The notes below the pieces were generated by a model. It ran no database searches and had not been told where the DNA came from. It saw nothing but the letters and a program-made list of their open reading frames with translations. From the NCBI GenBank assembly GCA_913062815.1, contig CAJXWZ010000043.1, forward strand, positions 1 to 41,274: a DNA stretch of 41,274 nucleotides, read 5' to 3'. Each line of letters begins with the position of its first letter. Within the stretch, counting starts at the first letter, position 1. The position numbers were made by a program, and so were the translations under genes. Source of the DNA: an uncultured Colwellia sp. Lineage in GTDB: Bacteria > Pseudomonadota > Gammaproteobacteria > Enterobacterales > Alteromonadaceae. Positions 8,376 to 17,079 of this stretch are shown here, in pieces.

Positions 8376-8470
8376 GTTGATAACTGAAACAGACGAAGTT
8401 AATCGTCAACTGTGCTGTCTTAATAAACAAGTGTGTAGGAAAAATCCTCTATAGTTTTTCAATTATTTTT
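8376..8470 (-). promoter_or_regulatory. Upstream block shared by both TonB receptors, copy A
   Basis: About 95 bases resemble 11528-11620 upstream of the other receptor. Shared words on the minus strand, in order: TATAGAGGATTT, TTGTTTATT (CTGTTTATT in copy B), CAGTTG, TTCGTCTG, TATCAACT. The order and near-equal spacing argue for a duplicated regulatory region. Possible elements for an ECF sigma factor are AGGATTT as -35 and TGTTTATT as -10, but this is a guess. The rest of the gap (8471-8646) shows nothing recognisable. Confidence 0.5.
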
Positions 8471-8646
8471 AGAATTATTTAAATTTAATGAATAAATTAT
8501 GGCGTTTATGCAATAGGTAAAGTGGTAAATTGGTACTGAAGGCAAGTAAAACCCTTAGTTGAAGGCTTTCTATGAAGCGCAATATAAGTAGCAGATATTG
8601 TAAAAAGAATCTTAATGTTGATAGTAGTTTAACTTAGGCGGGTAAA

Positions 8647-11493
8647 CTACAGTTTGTATTCAACGCCAGCATAGTAAAATGCACCGTTAAATCCAAATGG
8701 GGCAGATCTTCGAGAGTAAGTAAATACGCCTAAGCTATTTACAATAGTATTACCGTCGTTATCGACAATAGTGCCCGTTCTTGAATTACCAATGTCGTTT
8801 TTATCAGGGTAAACATCCAATAAATTATTGCTGCCAATATTAAAAGATAAATTATCAGTCAGTTGGTAACTAACGCGTAAGTCAGCTATTACTTCTCTGC
8901 CATAAGTTTGTCTGCCACCATCCGTTATCGTATATTGACCATAGCGGTTAAAAGTTAGGTTTATAGTGACATCTTTTATTTTATACAAGCTACTTAAACT
9001 TATACGATCTTCTGGTTGCCATTCTTCAATAATAGAAATATCTTGCTCAGAAAAGATTTCCCTAGGAGAAATATCATGTAGGCTACTATCTTGTGGTGCA
9101 AAAATATTGACTACGTCGGTCTCAGTGAAGTTTGCCGCAAACGTTAACGCTAAATTACCACTTAGCATGTTTGTATTCCAAGTCGCAATAATATCAATAC
9201 CGGTGGTTTCAGTGTTAGCGCCATTTAAGAAAAATTGACCTTTATCAGCTTCTACTGCTTCTAAGGCAGTATCTAATGTAGAAGATAAGCCTCTGCCCAG
9301 TTTATTGCTGATGACAATGCGATCGTCAATATCAATAGCATACCAATCTATGGTCAAACTAATATTGTCAGCAAGTTGAATAACGGCTCCTAAACTCAAA
9401 TTTATTGCTTCCTCTTCTTTTAATTCTGGAATGCCAATAGCTTGTGCTAATAGAGAATCATTGCGGAAAGTGCCAACTTGTACGGCAATCTGATCGCTAG
9501 TTGGATAATTAACATCAGTAATAAATTGTGTACTGATATTATTAAAATAGAGTTGCTGCATAGAAGGAGCTCGAAACCCTGTGCTCATGGCACCACGAAT
9601 TGCTAAATCTGGTGTGAGAGACCAGTTACCCGCTACTTTTACGCTAGAGTTATCACCAAAACCATCATAGTAATCGTAACGGACTGCGCCACTAATAATT
9701 AATTCTTCAGTAACTTCCATTTCTGCATCAGCATAAAACGAGAAAACATTACGTTTTTCATCAACTTGAGATATTGGTGCAATGCCGCCAAAACCCTGTG
9801 TACCAGCGCTTCTATCATCAGTAAAAATACTCTCTCCAAGAACAGTATCATAATCTGTAAATGAGTATTCATCCCCAGCCGTTACTTTATAGAAGTCAGT
9901 GCGAATTTCGGCTCCCATAGCCAAAGAAAACATATTAAAGCTTTGAGTGTAATCAATATTCAAAGTTGATAAAGCTAACTCTAAACCATAAGCAAAAGCT
10001 TCTCTTGGTATTGAGTTACGTATCTCGTTTGATGTTATATTGGCAAAAGAGCCATCTGAATTATACTGCAATGCGTTAGCGAAGGATGAATTGATAGTAT
10101 CGCTGGTTATGTAATCAATATTATTTTGACCATATGTATAAGATAAGTCTATACTCGCGCCACTTTCAAACTCAGTTTGGTAACCTAAACTAAAGGATCG
10201 ATCTTTGATTTCAGAGTTGATTTTAGGTAAGAAACCAGCCGGGATAGCGGCGTCACCATCTTGCAATGGTGCATTACCATTACTATTGGCATTATGGCGA
10301 AAGAAAGCTGCAGACTCACTATCACGATTTGAATAGGTAAAAAAACCATATAATTCGCCAATATCTAACTCATAGCCCGAATTAATGGTAAAGCCCAATT
10401 GACGTGAATCAGCATCACCAATTCTAAAGGTATTACGTGTCGCTGTAGCTTCACGTGGATCACTTAATAATAGTGTGCCATTGGTAAGTTCACTACAGCC
10501 AGAAAACTGACATGTGCCATGTAGACCAGCCCTATTCGTGTAACCGCGATCACGGAAATTTAATGTAGTGTTTAAATAGCCATCATCACCTAACAAAAAT
10601 CCCTTGGAGATATCTATATTGGTGGTTTCCCCATCACCTTCTATGTATTCACCATAAGAGATTGCAACCTTACCACCTTTACTTTCATCATTTAACACAA
10701 TGTTAATAACACCAGCAATAGCATCAGAGCCATACTGCGCCGATGCGCCATCTCGTAATACTTCAATTCTTTTAATCGATGAAGCAGGTATAGCGTTCAT
10801 ATCAGTACCTGCCGTACCTCGACCAACAGAAGTATTGATATGTATTAGGCTAGCTTGATGACGACGTTTTCCGTTAATAAGTACTAAAGTCTGATCTGGT
10901 CCTAAACCGCGTAAAGTGGCAGGGCGTATAGCATCAGTGCCATCACTAATTGACGAACTAGAAAAGTTAAAAGAGGGCGCTATTGATTGTAGCATTCTAC
11001 CTACTTCGGTTTGACCAGTATTAGCCAAAGCTTTAGCTGAAAGAATATCGACAGCTACAGGAAGATCACTTACCGAACGTCCTTCTACTCGACTGCCGAC
11101 GATAGAAATTTTTTCAATTTCATCTACATGAGCTAAATTTGAACGTATTTCAGAGTCTGGTGAAGTTGCTATAACTGCAGAGTTTACAATGTGCTTTACT
11201 GTTTCTGTGCTGATGGTCTCACTATTATCAATTTGAATGCTCCATTGTGCTGCACTGTTTGTAACAGCCATTAGACCAGAGCCTTTTAGTAACTTTTTAA
11301 GCCCTGAAGCTACAGAGTGGAAACCTTTCAACTCATTGGCTTGATGATTTTTAGTTAGATCAAATGAAAAAACAATAGTTTGATTGGCTTTTTGAGCAAA
11401 TGATATTAAGGCTTTATCAGCTCGCTGCTTGTTAATATCAAAACGTATTAAGCCGTCAGCACTCACATGAAAAGTAAACAACGCCATCGACAT
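8647..11493 (-). CDS. FecA-type TonB-dependent receptor with STN signalling domain
   Basis: A 948-residue outer-membrane transducer-receptor. After a short hydrophobic start ending HVSA, residues ~13-95 form a secretin/TonB short N-terminal (STN) domain (IRFDINKQRADKALISFAQ). The plug (~125-265) carries ISIVGSRVEG, TLRGLGPDQTLVLINGKRRH and VLRDGASAQYGSDAIAGV. The barrel ends FYYAGVEYKL. It lies directly downstream of FecR-like and ECF sigma genes, the standard cell-surface signalling order, so ligand binding outside probably activates the sigma factor through FecR. The start is uncertain: the ATG at 11493 lacks a Shine-Dalgarno site and a basic n-region, while the frame stays open ~110 bases upstream, encoding WKKFRLLQLSTKPKCLLPVF but no ATG, GTG or TTG. 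Ligand unknown. Confidence 0.9.
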   Translation of the reverse strand: MSMALFTFHVSADGLIRFDINKQRADKALISFAQKANQTIVFSFDLTKNHQANELKGFHSVASGLKKLLKGSGLMAVTNSAAQWSIQIDNSETISTETVKHIVNSAVIATSPDSEIRSNLAHVDEIEKISIVGSRVEGRSVSDLPVAVDILSAKALANTGQTEVGRMLQSIAPSFNFSSSSISDGTDAIRPATLRGLGPDQTLVLINGKRRHQASLIHINTSVGRGTAGTDMNAIPASSIKRIEVLRDGASAQYGSDAIAGVINIVLNDESKGGKVAISYGEYIEGDGETTNIDISKGFLLGDDGYLNTTLNFRDRGYTNRAGLHGTCQFSGCSELTNGTLLLSDPREATATRNTFRIGDADSRQLGFTINSGYELDIGELYGFFTYSNRDSESAAFFRHNANSNGNAPLQDGDAAIPAGFLPKINSEIKDRSFSLGYQTEFESGASIDLSYTYGQNNIDYITSDTINSSFANALQYNSDGSFANITSNEIRNSIPREAFAYGLELALSTLNIDYTQSFNMFSLAMGAEIRTDFYKVTAGDEYSFTDYDTVLGESIFTDDRSAGTQGFGGIAPISQVDEKRNVFSFYADAEMEVTEELIISGAVRYDYYDGFGDNSSVKVAGNWSLTPDLAIRGAMSTGFRAPSMQQLYFNNISTQFITDVNYPTSDQIAVQVGTFRNDSLLAQAIGIPELKEEEAINLSLGAVIQLADNISLTIDWYAIDIDDRIVISNKLGRGLSSTLDTALEAVEADKGQFFLNGANTETTGIDIIATWNTNMLSGNLALTFAANFTETDVVNIFAPQDSSLHDISPREIFSEQDISIIEEWQPEDRISLSSLYKIKDVTINLTFNRYGQYTITDGGRQTYGREVIADLRVSYQLTDNLSFNIGSNNLLDVYPDKNDIGNSRTGTIVDNDGNTIVNSLGVFTYSRRSAPFGFNGAFYYAGVEYKL

Positions 11494-11527
11494 GTAAATG
11501 AAAACGGGAAGTAAGCACTTTGGTTTA

Positions 11528-11620
11528 GTTGATAGTTGCAGCAGACGAAATTTTTTCCAACTGCGCAGTATAAATAAACAGGTGAGCAGAAGAAATCCTC
11601 TATAGGTTTTTTAATTATTT
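11528..11620 (-). promoter_or_regulatory. Upstream block shared by both TonB receptors, copy B
   Basis: Counterpart of the block at 8376-8470, lying between the FecR gene and the STN receptor. Minus-strand words: TATAGAGGATTT (11594-11605), CTGTTTATT (around 11574-11579), CAGTTG, TTCGTCTG (11542-11549). Placement fits the promoter of a receptor gene driven by the upstream ECF sigma factor. Here the same bases are also an open frame continuous with the receptor. Confidence 0.5.
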
Positions 11621-11721
11621 TAATGCTATCTAAATTAAGCCAAATAGAGATAAATAGCCAGTAAAAGTACAGGCTATTTGTTGTATAAATAAGAAGAAAT
11701 AAATATTTGAAAGTAGGGAGC

Positions 11722-12804
11722 TTACTCAGCTAAAGCAAGTGAAATTGTACTGTCTGCACTTTTAGAATAACTAATATTAAAATTACTATTCAATGAGGCT
11801 AATAAGCCATCAACATCATTAGCTTTAAAGTAGCCAGATACTTTCATGCTTGCCATTTTAGGATCTAATATTTTAAAGCGACTTGAGGTATAGCGACTTA
11901 CTTCTAATAAAGCATCGGATAAGGATTCACCGTCAAAAATCAACATACCTTGCTGCCAAGCTAAATCACGTTGAACTTGATCAAGAGAGACTTTTTCAAC
12001 AGGTGTTTTACTATGCTCTGCAATAATAGCTTTTTCACCAGAAATGACTAAAATTCCAGGTAACTCTGACTCAAGAGTGTTCTCGTTTACGGTTAACATG
12101 GTTTGCTTTATCACTTCTAATGCTTCATCAGCTTTGGTAATTAATACTCTGCCTTCGGTAACCATTAATTCCATTGCTTTTTCATCGCTTTTTTGTACAT
12201 TAAATATTGTACCTAGCGCGGTGAATGATTTTTCACCAGAGGTTACCGTAAATGGGCGAGACTTATCTTTCGCTACATCAAACCTAGCCTCACCTTGTAC
12301 GAGCGTTAATTGACGAAATGATGATGTATAAGCTACTTCAACAACACTATTGGTATTCAATTGAATATGTGTACCGTCACTCATAGTAAAGCTGCTTTGC
12401 TCACCAATAGGTGTTGTTAATGTTTTTGTTTGTGTAAGTGATTGCTCGTTTAATGAAGGTATAAAAGGCAAAAATGACTTATTCATTAAGGCATTGGTGG
12501 AGAATAGGGAGACAATAGCAACACTCGCAGCTAAAGCTATTGAAATTATTTTACGATGAGAACTGTGATTTTTTTCTAAGGGAAATAAACCACTTAATTC
12601 ATTTAATACAGAAACATCATCCCAGTAGGAGGCCATTTTCAACAAAGTACTATGATGTGTAGAATTTTGATTGCACCAAGTCACCAAATCTCTTTGTTCA
12701 GTTTGAGATAAGCCACGATCCATACGACTAATCCAAAGGCAAGCTTGCTCTTGAATCTGTTCTTTGGTGTGAAATTGACTTACATTACTCATTGGTTTGC
12801 TCAT
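11722..12804 (-). CDS. FecR-family anti-sigma factor / sigma regulator
   Basis: A 360-residue inner-membrane protein. Residues ~15-55 match the cytoplasmic N-terminal module that binds ECF sigma factors (ACLWISRMDRGLS, then DLVTWCNQ). One membrane span lies at ~86-104 (IISIALAASVAIVSLF). The periplasmic FecR domain (~125-225) has TPIGEQSSFTMSDGTHIQLN, LVQGEARFDVA and FTALGTIFNV. The C-terminal ~90 residues are an STN-like domain (WQQGMLIFDGESLSDALLEV). The ATG directly follows the sigma-factor stop codon, with no base between, so the two are translationally coupled. It should relay the receptor's signal to the sigma factor. Confidence 0.93.
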   Translation of the reverse strand: MSKPMSNVSQFHTKEQIQEQACLWISRMDRGLSQTEQRDLVTWCNQNSTHHSTLLKMASYWDDVSVLNELSGLFPLEKNHSSHRKIISIALAASVAIVSLFSTNALMNKSFLPFIPSLNEQSLTQTKTLTTPIGEQSSFTMSDGTHIQLNTNSVVEVAYTSSFRQLTLVQGEARFDVAKDKSRPFTVTSGEKSFTALGTIFNVQKSDEKAMELMVTEGRVLITKADEALEVIKQTMLTVNENTLESELPGILVISGEKAIIAEHSKTPVEKVSLDQVQRDLAWQQGMLIFDGESLSDALLEVSRYTSSRFKILDPKMASMKVSGYFKANDVDGLLASLNSNFNISYSKSADSTISLALAE

Positions 12805-13401
12805 TTACTTGAATTTATTGGCAATATTTTTTGCGCTGGCTTCTTCCGACGTAAATTGTTCTTTAGCTATAGAAGTTTGACCTACGCCATAGTGCATTTT
12901 TTCCATGTATTGTACACTCTTTAACAGCCCTTTTGCTACATGCTTTTCAATCGTGCTTTCACTCAACTGTAAATATTGTGCTATTTCTTTTTGGCTCAAA
13001 CCGTATACTTTCTTTAAAATGAAACATTTACGTACGGAGCCTGAAAGTTGTTCTGTAGCTCGACAAAAAGATAAGAAACGTTCTTTCGACTCATAATCAT
13101 CTTCAAAATTCCTGCTACTTAATTCGACAGGTGGTTCAACAAAATCCTCTATAGAGTCATTGAATTTATTATCCCATTTAGCATTATGGTTAAAAGCAAT
13201 ATTTTTGGCTGTTTTAAGCATATAACTACGGACGTATTTAATTTCTTGTTTTAAATTTGCTTCATAGCTACGAACAAAAGTTTCTTGGACTATGTCATCA
13301 ATATCATCGGGTTTGACAATACGACTTATAAAGCTTCTTATGGTTTTTTGATAACTGATGAATATATCGGTAAGCGTGTTTTTATTATTTTGAGGATTCA
13401 T
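12805..13401 (-). CDS. FecI-like ECF RNA polymerase sigma factor
   Basis: A 198-residue sigma-70 family protein of the extracytoplasmic function class. Region 2 contains DDIDDIVQETFVRSYE; region 4 is a helix-turn-helix with VYGLSQKEIAQYLQLSESTIEKHV. Region 3 is absent, as usual for ECF factors. The FecR gene and an STN-bearing receptor follow in the same direction, a FecI-FecR-FecA arrangement. The ATG has a poor local ribosome site; AAAGGAG lies about 23 bases upstream inside a small AAGGA/TCCTT hairpin, so translation may be weak or regulated. Likely targets are this receptor and perhaps the paralogue with the shared upstream block. Confidence 0.92.
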   Translation of the reverse strand: MNPQNNKNTLTDIFISYQKTIRSFISRIVKPDDIDDIVQETFVRSYEANLKQEIKYVRSYMLKTAKNIAFNHNAKWDNKFNDSIEDFVEPPVELSSRNFEDDYESKERFLSFCRATEQLSGSVRKCFILKKVYGLSQKEIAQYLQLSESTIEKHVAKGLLKSVQYMEKMHYGVGQTSIAKEQFTSEEASAKNIANKFK

Positions 13402-13653
13402 TTTAATAACACTATAAGAAGGAACTCCTTTTAGTGTACCTATTATTAAGGTTCATGTTCAATCACTTTTTATGCATATTTATTAACTGTTATAATTTCT
13501 GCGAGTTCCAATCTGGTTGAAAATTTTACTGATTTTTGAAAAATCATTGGTAACTACTATTTGCTTTATCATGTAATGCTTTGACTTAACTTTAGTTTTT
13601 ATTCTTTTCTGCCTGCTCTAATTTATTGGCAACTTGATATAAAGCCATACCGC

Positions 13654-13968
13654 TTAAATTTCAGTGACCCCCTTGAACACATACGCATCTTCAGTGGTTT
13701 GAAGGTAATTAGATGAATCAGTATTAGCATTTAGTGCTACAGTTTGCGTTAAATCAGTGATTATTTTTGGGTGTTCAATGTTAATGTCAGTGCACAGAGT
13801 ATTTGAAGTCCTACTCGTATTGAGAGGGCTTGACTGATTTAAAATTTTAGCTGATGCCGTGTTGATCGCTATTGAACAACAAAACAATAATATAAGCATT
13901 AACAAGCAAAACTTTATGCCGGTACGCGTTAACACCATACGTTGGCTATAGGCTGACTTGAGTTTCAT
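13654..13968 (-). CDS. Small secreted or membrane-anchored hypothetical protein
   Basis: A 104-residue protein that I do not recognise. A basic n-region is followed by a strongly hydrophobic stretch (CLLMLILLFCCSIAI, residues ~21-35) and a possible signal-peptidase site NTASA. The mature part is ~60 residues, polar and Thr/Asn-rich, with one Cys. AAAGGA sits six bases before the ATG, which supports real translation. It precedes the ECF sigma gene in the same direction, separated by ~250 bases, so it may be either a separate gene or loosely linked to the signalling cluster. Confidence 0.6.
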   Translation of the reverse strand: MKLKSAYSQRMVLTRTGIKFCLLMLILLFCCSIAINTASAKILNQSSPLNTSRTSNTLCTDINIEHPKIITDLTQTVALNANTDSSNYLQTTEDAYVFKGVTEI

Positions 13969-14042
13969 CGGAAGTCCTTTTGTCTAGAAAGAATACTCAA
14001 GTTTTAGTGTAGTAGAAATTGCCGTTTTGTAAAAAGGTAAAC

Positions 14043-14078
14043 TGAAAATGAGCCACTTATTTTACCAAATAGGTGGCT
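14043..14078 (-). terminator. Terminator of srmB
   Basis: Stem AGCCACTTATTT / AAATAGGTGGCT (12 bp with one G-U or mismatch) and a four-base loop at 14051-14078, just past the srmB stop codon. On the minus strand it is followed by CATTTTCAGTTT, a moderate T tract. Confidence 0.65.
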
Positions 14079-14109
14079 GATATAATTGCAGGGGAGCTGT
14101 TAGGCGTTT

Positions 14110-15363
14110 TTAAGACTTAGCTTTAGATTTTTTTGCTTTTTTCTTTGATTGTTTTTTTGCTTTGGCTTTTTTCTGAGCTGTTGATAATTTTATTTTTGCC
14201 TTTTTATTGGCAACGCGGGCTTCTTTGTTTTTAGGGCGAAGTTCTTCAATGATACGACGTTGCAAACGTTCGTTTTGGTACCGTTCAATTTTACCTACTA
14301 CTGACATATCATGAGCTTCTACTAAAGATATAGCAGTACCTTTAGAGCCGGCGCGACCTGTACGGCCAATACGATGAACATATATATCAACTTTACGCGG
14401 CATGTCAAAATTTATCACATGCGTTATATCATCTATGTCTAATCCTCTGGCGGCAACATCTGTTGCAACAAGTATTTTTATTTCGCCACTTTTAAAGCGC
14501 TCAATTGATTTGTTGCGCTTATCTTGTGGCATTTTTCCTTCTAGCCAAACACAAGGGAGTTCTTCTGCATATAGCTTACCTGACAAATGCTGCACAGTTT
14601 CACGTTTATTCGCGAATACAACCGTGCGTTCAACCGATGCTTGTTTTAATGTGTTTACTAAAAGGTTTAATTTATGTGAAGCGCTATCTGCAATATGAAC
14701 CCATTGATGAATCTTAGCTTTTTCTTTACGTGAAGGATTTGACTCTAAAAATGCCGGCTCTGTTAATACCTCTTTGGCAAAGCGAATAACACCGGCACCT
14801 TCTAGTGTTGCTGAAAAAAGCATCGTTTGTTTACGCCAGCGTGCTTCGCCAACTATGCGGTTTATCGTTTCTCGAAAGCCCATATCAAGCATACGATCGG
14901 CTTCATCAAGTATCAGTATTTCAATTTCGCGCGCATCAAATTGTTCGTTTTCTATGTATTCTAATAAACGCCCAGGGGTGGCAACCAAAACATCGGTAGT
15001 AGAATTTAGAATATCAGTATGACTACCATAATTAACGCCGCCAGTAATCACACCCGTTTTTATTTTAGTTAACTTAGTAATATTTTCATTGTCATCACCT
15101 ATTTGAATCGCTAATTCACGCGTGGGCGTTAAGATTAATACGCGAGGGAAGCCCGGCTGAGTACGTGGATAATCTAATAGGTGCTGAGCTATCGGCAAGA
15201 GAAATGCCGCCGTTTTACCGGTTCCAGTTGGTGCTGAAGCTAGAATATCTTTACCAATCATAGCTTGTGGAATAACCAACTCTTGAATAGAAGTAGGTTT
15301 TTTGAAGCCAAGCTCTTTTACACTGGCTAATAATTCAGAGTCGAGATCAAATTGCTCAAACAT
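14110..15363 (-). CDS. srmB: DEAD-box RNA helicase SrmB
   Basis: A 417-residue helicase that matches Escherichia coli SrmB beyond the general motifs: SAPTGTGKTAAFLLP, LILTPTRELAIQ, ITGGVNYG, LILDEADRMLDMGF, RWRKQTMLFSATLEG, ATDVAARGLDID, HRIGRTGRAGSKGTAISLVEAHD and EELRPK. The C-terminal ~45 residues are very rich in Lys, as in other SrmB proteins. SrmB works early in 50S ribosomal subunit assembly, with L4, L24 and 23S rRNA, and matters more in the cold. It is a monocistronic unit with its own terminator. Confidence 0.93.
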   Translation of the reverse strand: MFEQFDLDSELLASVKELGFKKPTSIQELVIPQAMIGKDILASAPTGTGKTAAFLLPIAQHLLDYPRTQPGFPRVLILTPTRELAIQIGDDNENITKLTKIKTGVITGGVNYGSHTDILNSTTDVLVATPGRLLEYIENEQFDAREIEILILDEADRMLDMGFRETINRIVGEARWRKQTMLFSATLEGAGVIRFAKEVLTEPAFLESNPSRKEKAKIHQWVHIADSASHKLNLLVNTLKQASVERTVVFANKRETVQHLSGKLYAEELPCVWLEGKMPQDKRNKSIERFKSGEIKILVATDVAARGLDIDDITHVINFDMPRKVDIYVHRIGRTGRAGSKGTAISLVEAHDMSVVGKIERYQNERLQRRIIEELRPKNKEARVANKKAKIKLSTAQKKAKAKKQSKKKAKKSKAKS

Positions 15364-15532
15364 AAAGGATTTTCACTAATTTTCGATAGGTATTTATATA
15401 CTGGCAATTATAGTAGTTTTATTTTTGTAAGTAACTAAAAATTGTAGCGGGAAGCTGAAGTCCATTAAAGAGAGATAGGATATCTGCATTTACTACCGCT
15501 TTTAATAAAAAAGTTTATCAGAGCTATTTGGC

Positions 15533-16048
15533 TTAAATCTCAGTGAACTCTATCAATATTTGCTCACACCACTGCTCGATACGTTGTTCGCTCATGTCAT
15601 ATTGGTTGTCTTCATCAAGTGCTAAGCCAACAAAGTGGCTTTGATCATCATCGAGCGCTTTTGATACGGCAAATTCATATCCTTGATTTGGCCAGTAACC
15701 AATCAGGCTAGCACCTTGTGCAATGACTTGTTCGTGCAACATGCCTAGTGCATCTTGGAACCAGTCGGTATAGCCTATTTGATCTCCCATACCATATAAG
15801 GCCACTACTTTTCCATTCAGGTCTAGTTCATTTATATTGAGCCAAATAGATTCCCAGTCTTCTTGTAGTTCACCATAGTCCCAAGTAGAAATACCTAAAA
15901 TAATGAAGTCGTAATCAAGACAGTTTTTTAAAGGAACGTCTTTAATATTGTGTAATTCAACTAAGCCTTCGCCTATAGTTGCTTGAATTTTTTCTGCGGC
16001 AATTTCGGTATAACAGGTAGTTGAGCCGTAGAATAAGCCAATTTTCAT
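15533..16048 (-). CDS. fldB: Flavodoxin FldB
   Basis: A 171-residue flavodoxin. The FMN phosphate loop is GLFYGSTTCYTE; the flavin-contact loops are GISTWDYGELQEDWE and LYGMGDQIGY. GYWPNQGYEF and FVGLALDEDNQYDMS match FldB rather than FldA. It carries electrons in the cytoplasm for reductive enzymes. In E. coli fldB stands next to xerD-dsbC-recJ; here it is divergent from dsbC, and xerD is missing from the gap. Confidence 0.93.
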   Translation of the reverse strand: MKIGLFYGSTTCYTEIAAEKIQATIGEGLVELHNIKDVPLKNCLDYDFIILGISTWDYGELQEDWESIWLNINELDLNGKVVALYGMGDQIGYTDWFQDALGMLHEQVIAQGASLIGYWPNQGYEFAVSKALDDDQSHFVGLALDEDNQYDMSEQRIEQWCEQILIEFTEI

Positions 16049-16225
16049 GTTGTTTGCTCGATAATTTTAGTTAAAAACACATTTGCGGGCGATTTTAACA
16101 AAAGCATTTAGTACAATTCAAATTATTGTTGCAATGTTGTCATAACGATTGTAATTTCATTGACAATAAAGCGGTCAGTAATAGTTAATTGATCAAAAAT
16201 AAATTTTAAGGGTTTAGGAAAAAGT

Positions 16226-17029
16226 ATGTTGAAACAGCTATTAATTGCCAGTGGTATTTCATTAATTAGCGCTGGTGTGTTTTTTTCAATGCATGATACG
16301 GCTGTCGCGAATAATGCATCGGTACCAAGCAGTATTGCAAAACCCATTGAACAAGATCCAACACAATTAAATGTTGAGTTACTGAAAGCAAAAATCAGGG
16401 CCAAATTGGGATTGATAGTCGATAAAGTAGAAACAACTCCCGTGCCGGGCATAGCACTACTGATTACTAATCAGGGGCTATTTTATTCAAGTTATGATGG
16501 TGATTACTTTATTCAAGGTAAAGTCTACAGTTTAGTTGCTGAGGTTGAAGATATTGCAGAGCAAAGCTTAGCGAATATGCGACTTGAAGGCATAGAGAAA
16601 TTTAAAGACGATATGATTGTTTACAAAGCTAAAGACGAAAAGTATGTAGTTACCGCCTTTACTGATATTACTTGTGGTTACTGCCGTAAAATGCATAAAC
16701 AAATGGATGATTATAACGACAGGGGTATTACTTTTCGATATTTGGCTTATCCACGTTCGGGTATAAAGGACAGAGCCGGTAATTATACGCAAGGTTTTAA
16801 AGATTTACGTTCTGTTTGGTGTGCTGACGATCCTGAAGCAGCGATGACGGATGCTAAAAATACTCGCAAAGTTGCCTACCGTGTTTGTGACACACCAATA
16901 GAAGCTGAATTCAATTTTGGGCGTCAAGTCGGAGTTAATGGTACCCCAGCTATTGTTTTATCTAACGGTATGATGGTACCTGGTTATCAGCCTCCAGAAC
17001 AATTAGAGAAATTATTAAAGACTTTATAA
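16226..17029 (+). CDS. dsbC: Periplasmic disulfide isomerase DsbC
   Basis: A 267-residue thioredoxin-fold isomerase. It has an N-terminal signal sequence (hydrophobic from residue 5), a dimerisation domain (~45-110), and the catalytic motif CGYC at 150-153. The cis-Pro loop is GTPAI, and a second Cys pair (WCADDP and VCDTP) fits the structural disulfide of DsbC. It reshuffles wrong disulfides in exported proteins. AGGA lies six bases before the ATG. It is followed closely by recJ in the same direction, so the two are probably co-transcribed. Confidence 0.93.
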   Translation: MLKQLLIASGISLISAGVFFSMHDTAVANNASVPSSIAKPIEQDPTQLNVELLKAKIRAKLGLIVDKVETTPVPGIALLITNQGLFYSSYDGDYFIQGKVYSLVAEVEDIAEQSLANMRLEGIEKFKDDMIVYKAKDEKYVVTAFTDITCGYCRKMHKQMDDYNDRGITFRYLAYPRSGIKDRAGNYTQGFKDLRSVWCADDPEAAMTDAKNTRKVAYRVCDTPIEAEFNFGRQVGVNGTPAIVLSNGMMVPGYQPPEQLEKLLKTL

Positions 17030-17079
17030 GGTGATTGATATCTTTTTCATTCGTTACCCGCAAAACAAGGCAGAATAGT

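Noticed and set aside
12905..13096. Antisense frame over the sigma-factor gene
   Set aside because: Shadow of region 4 of the ECF sigma factor.
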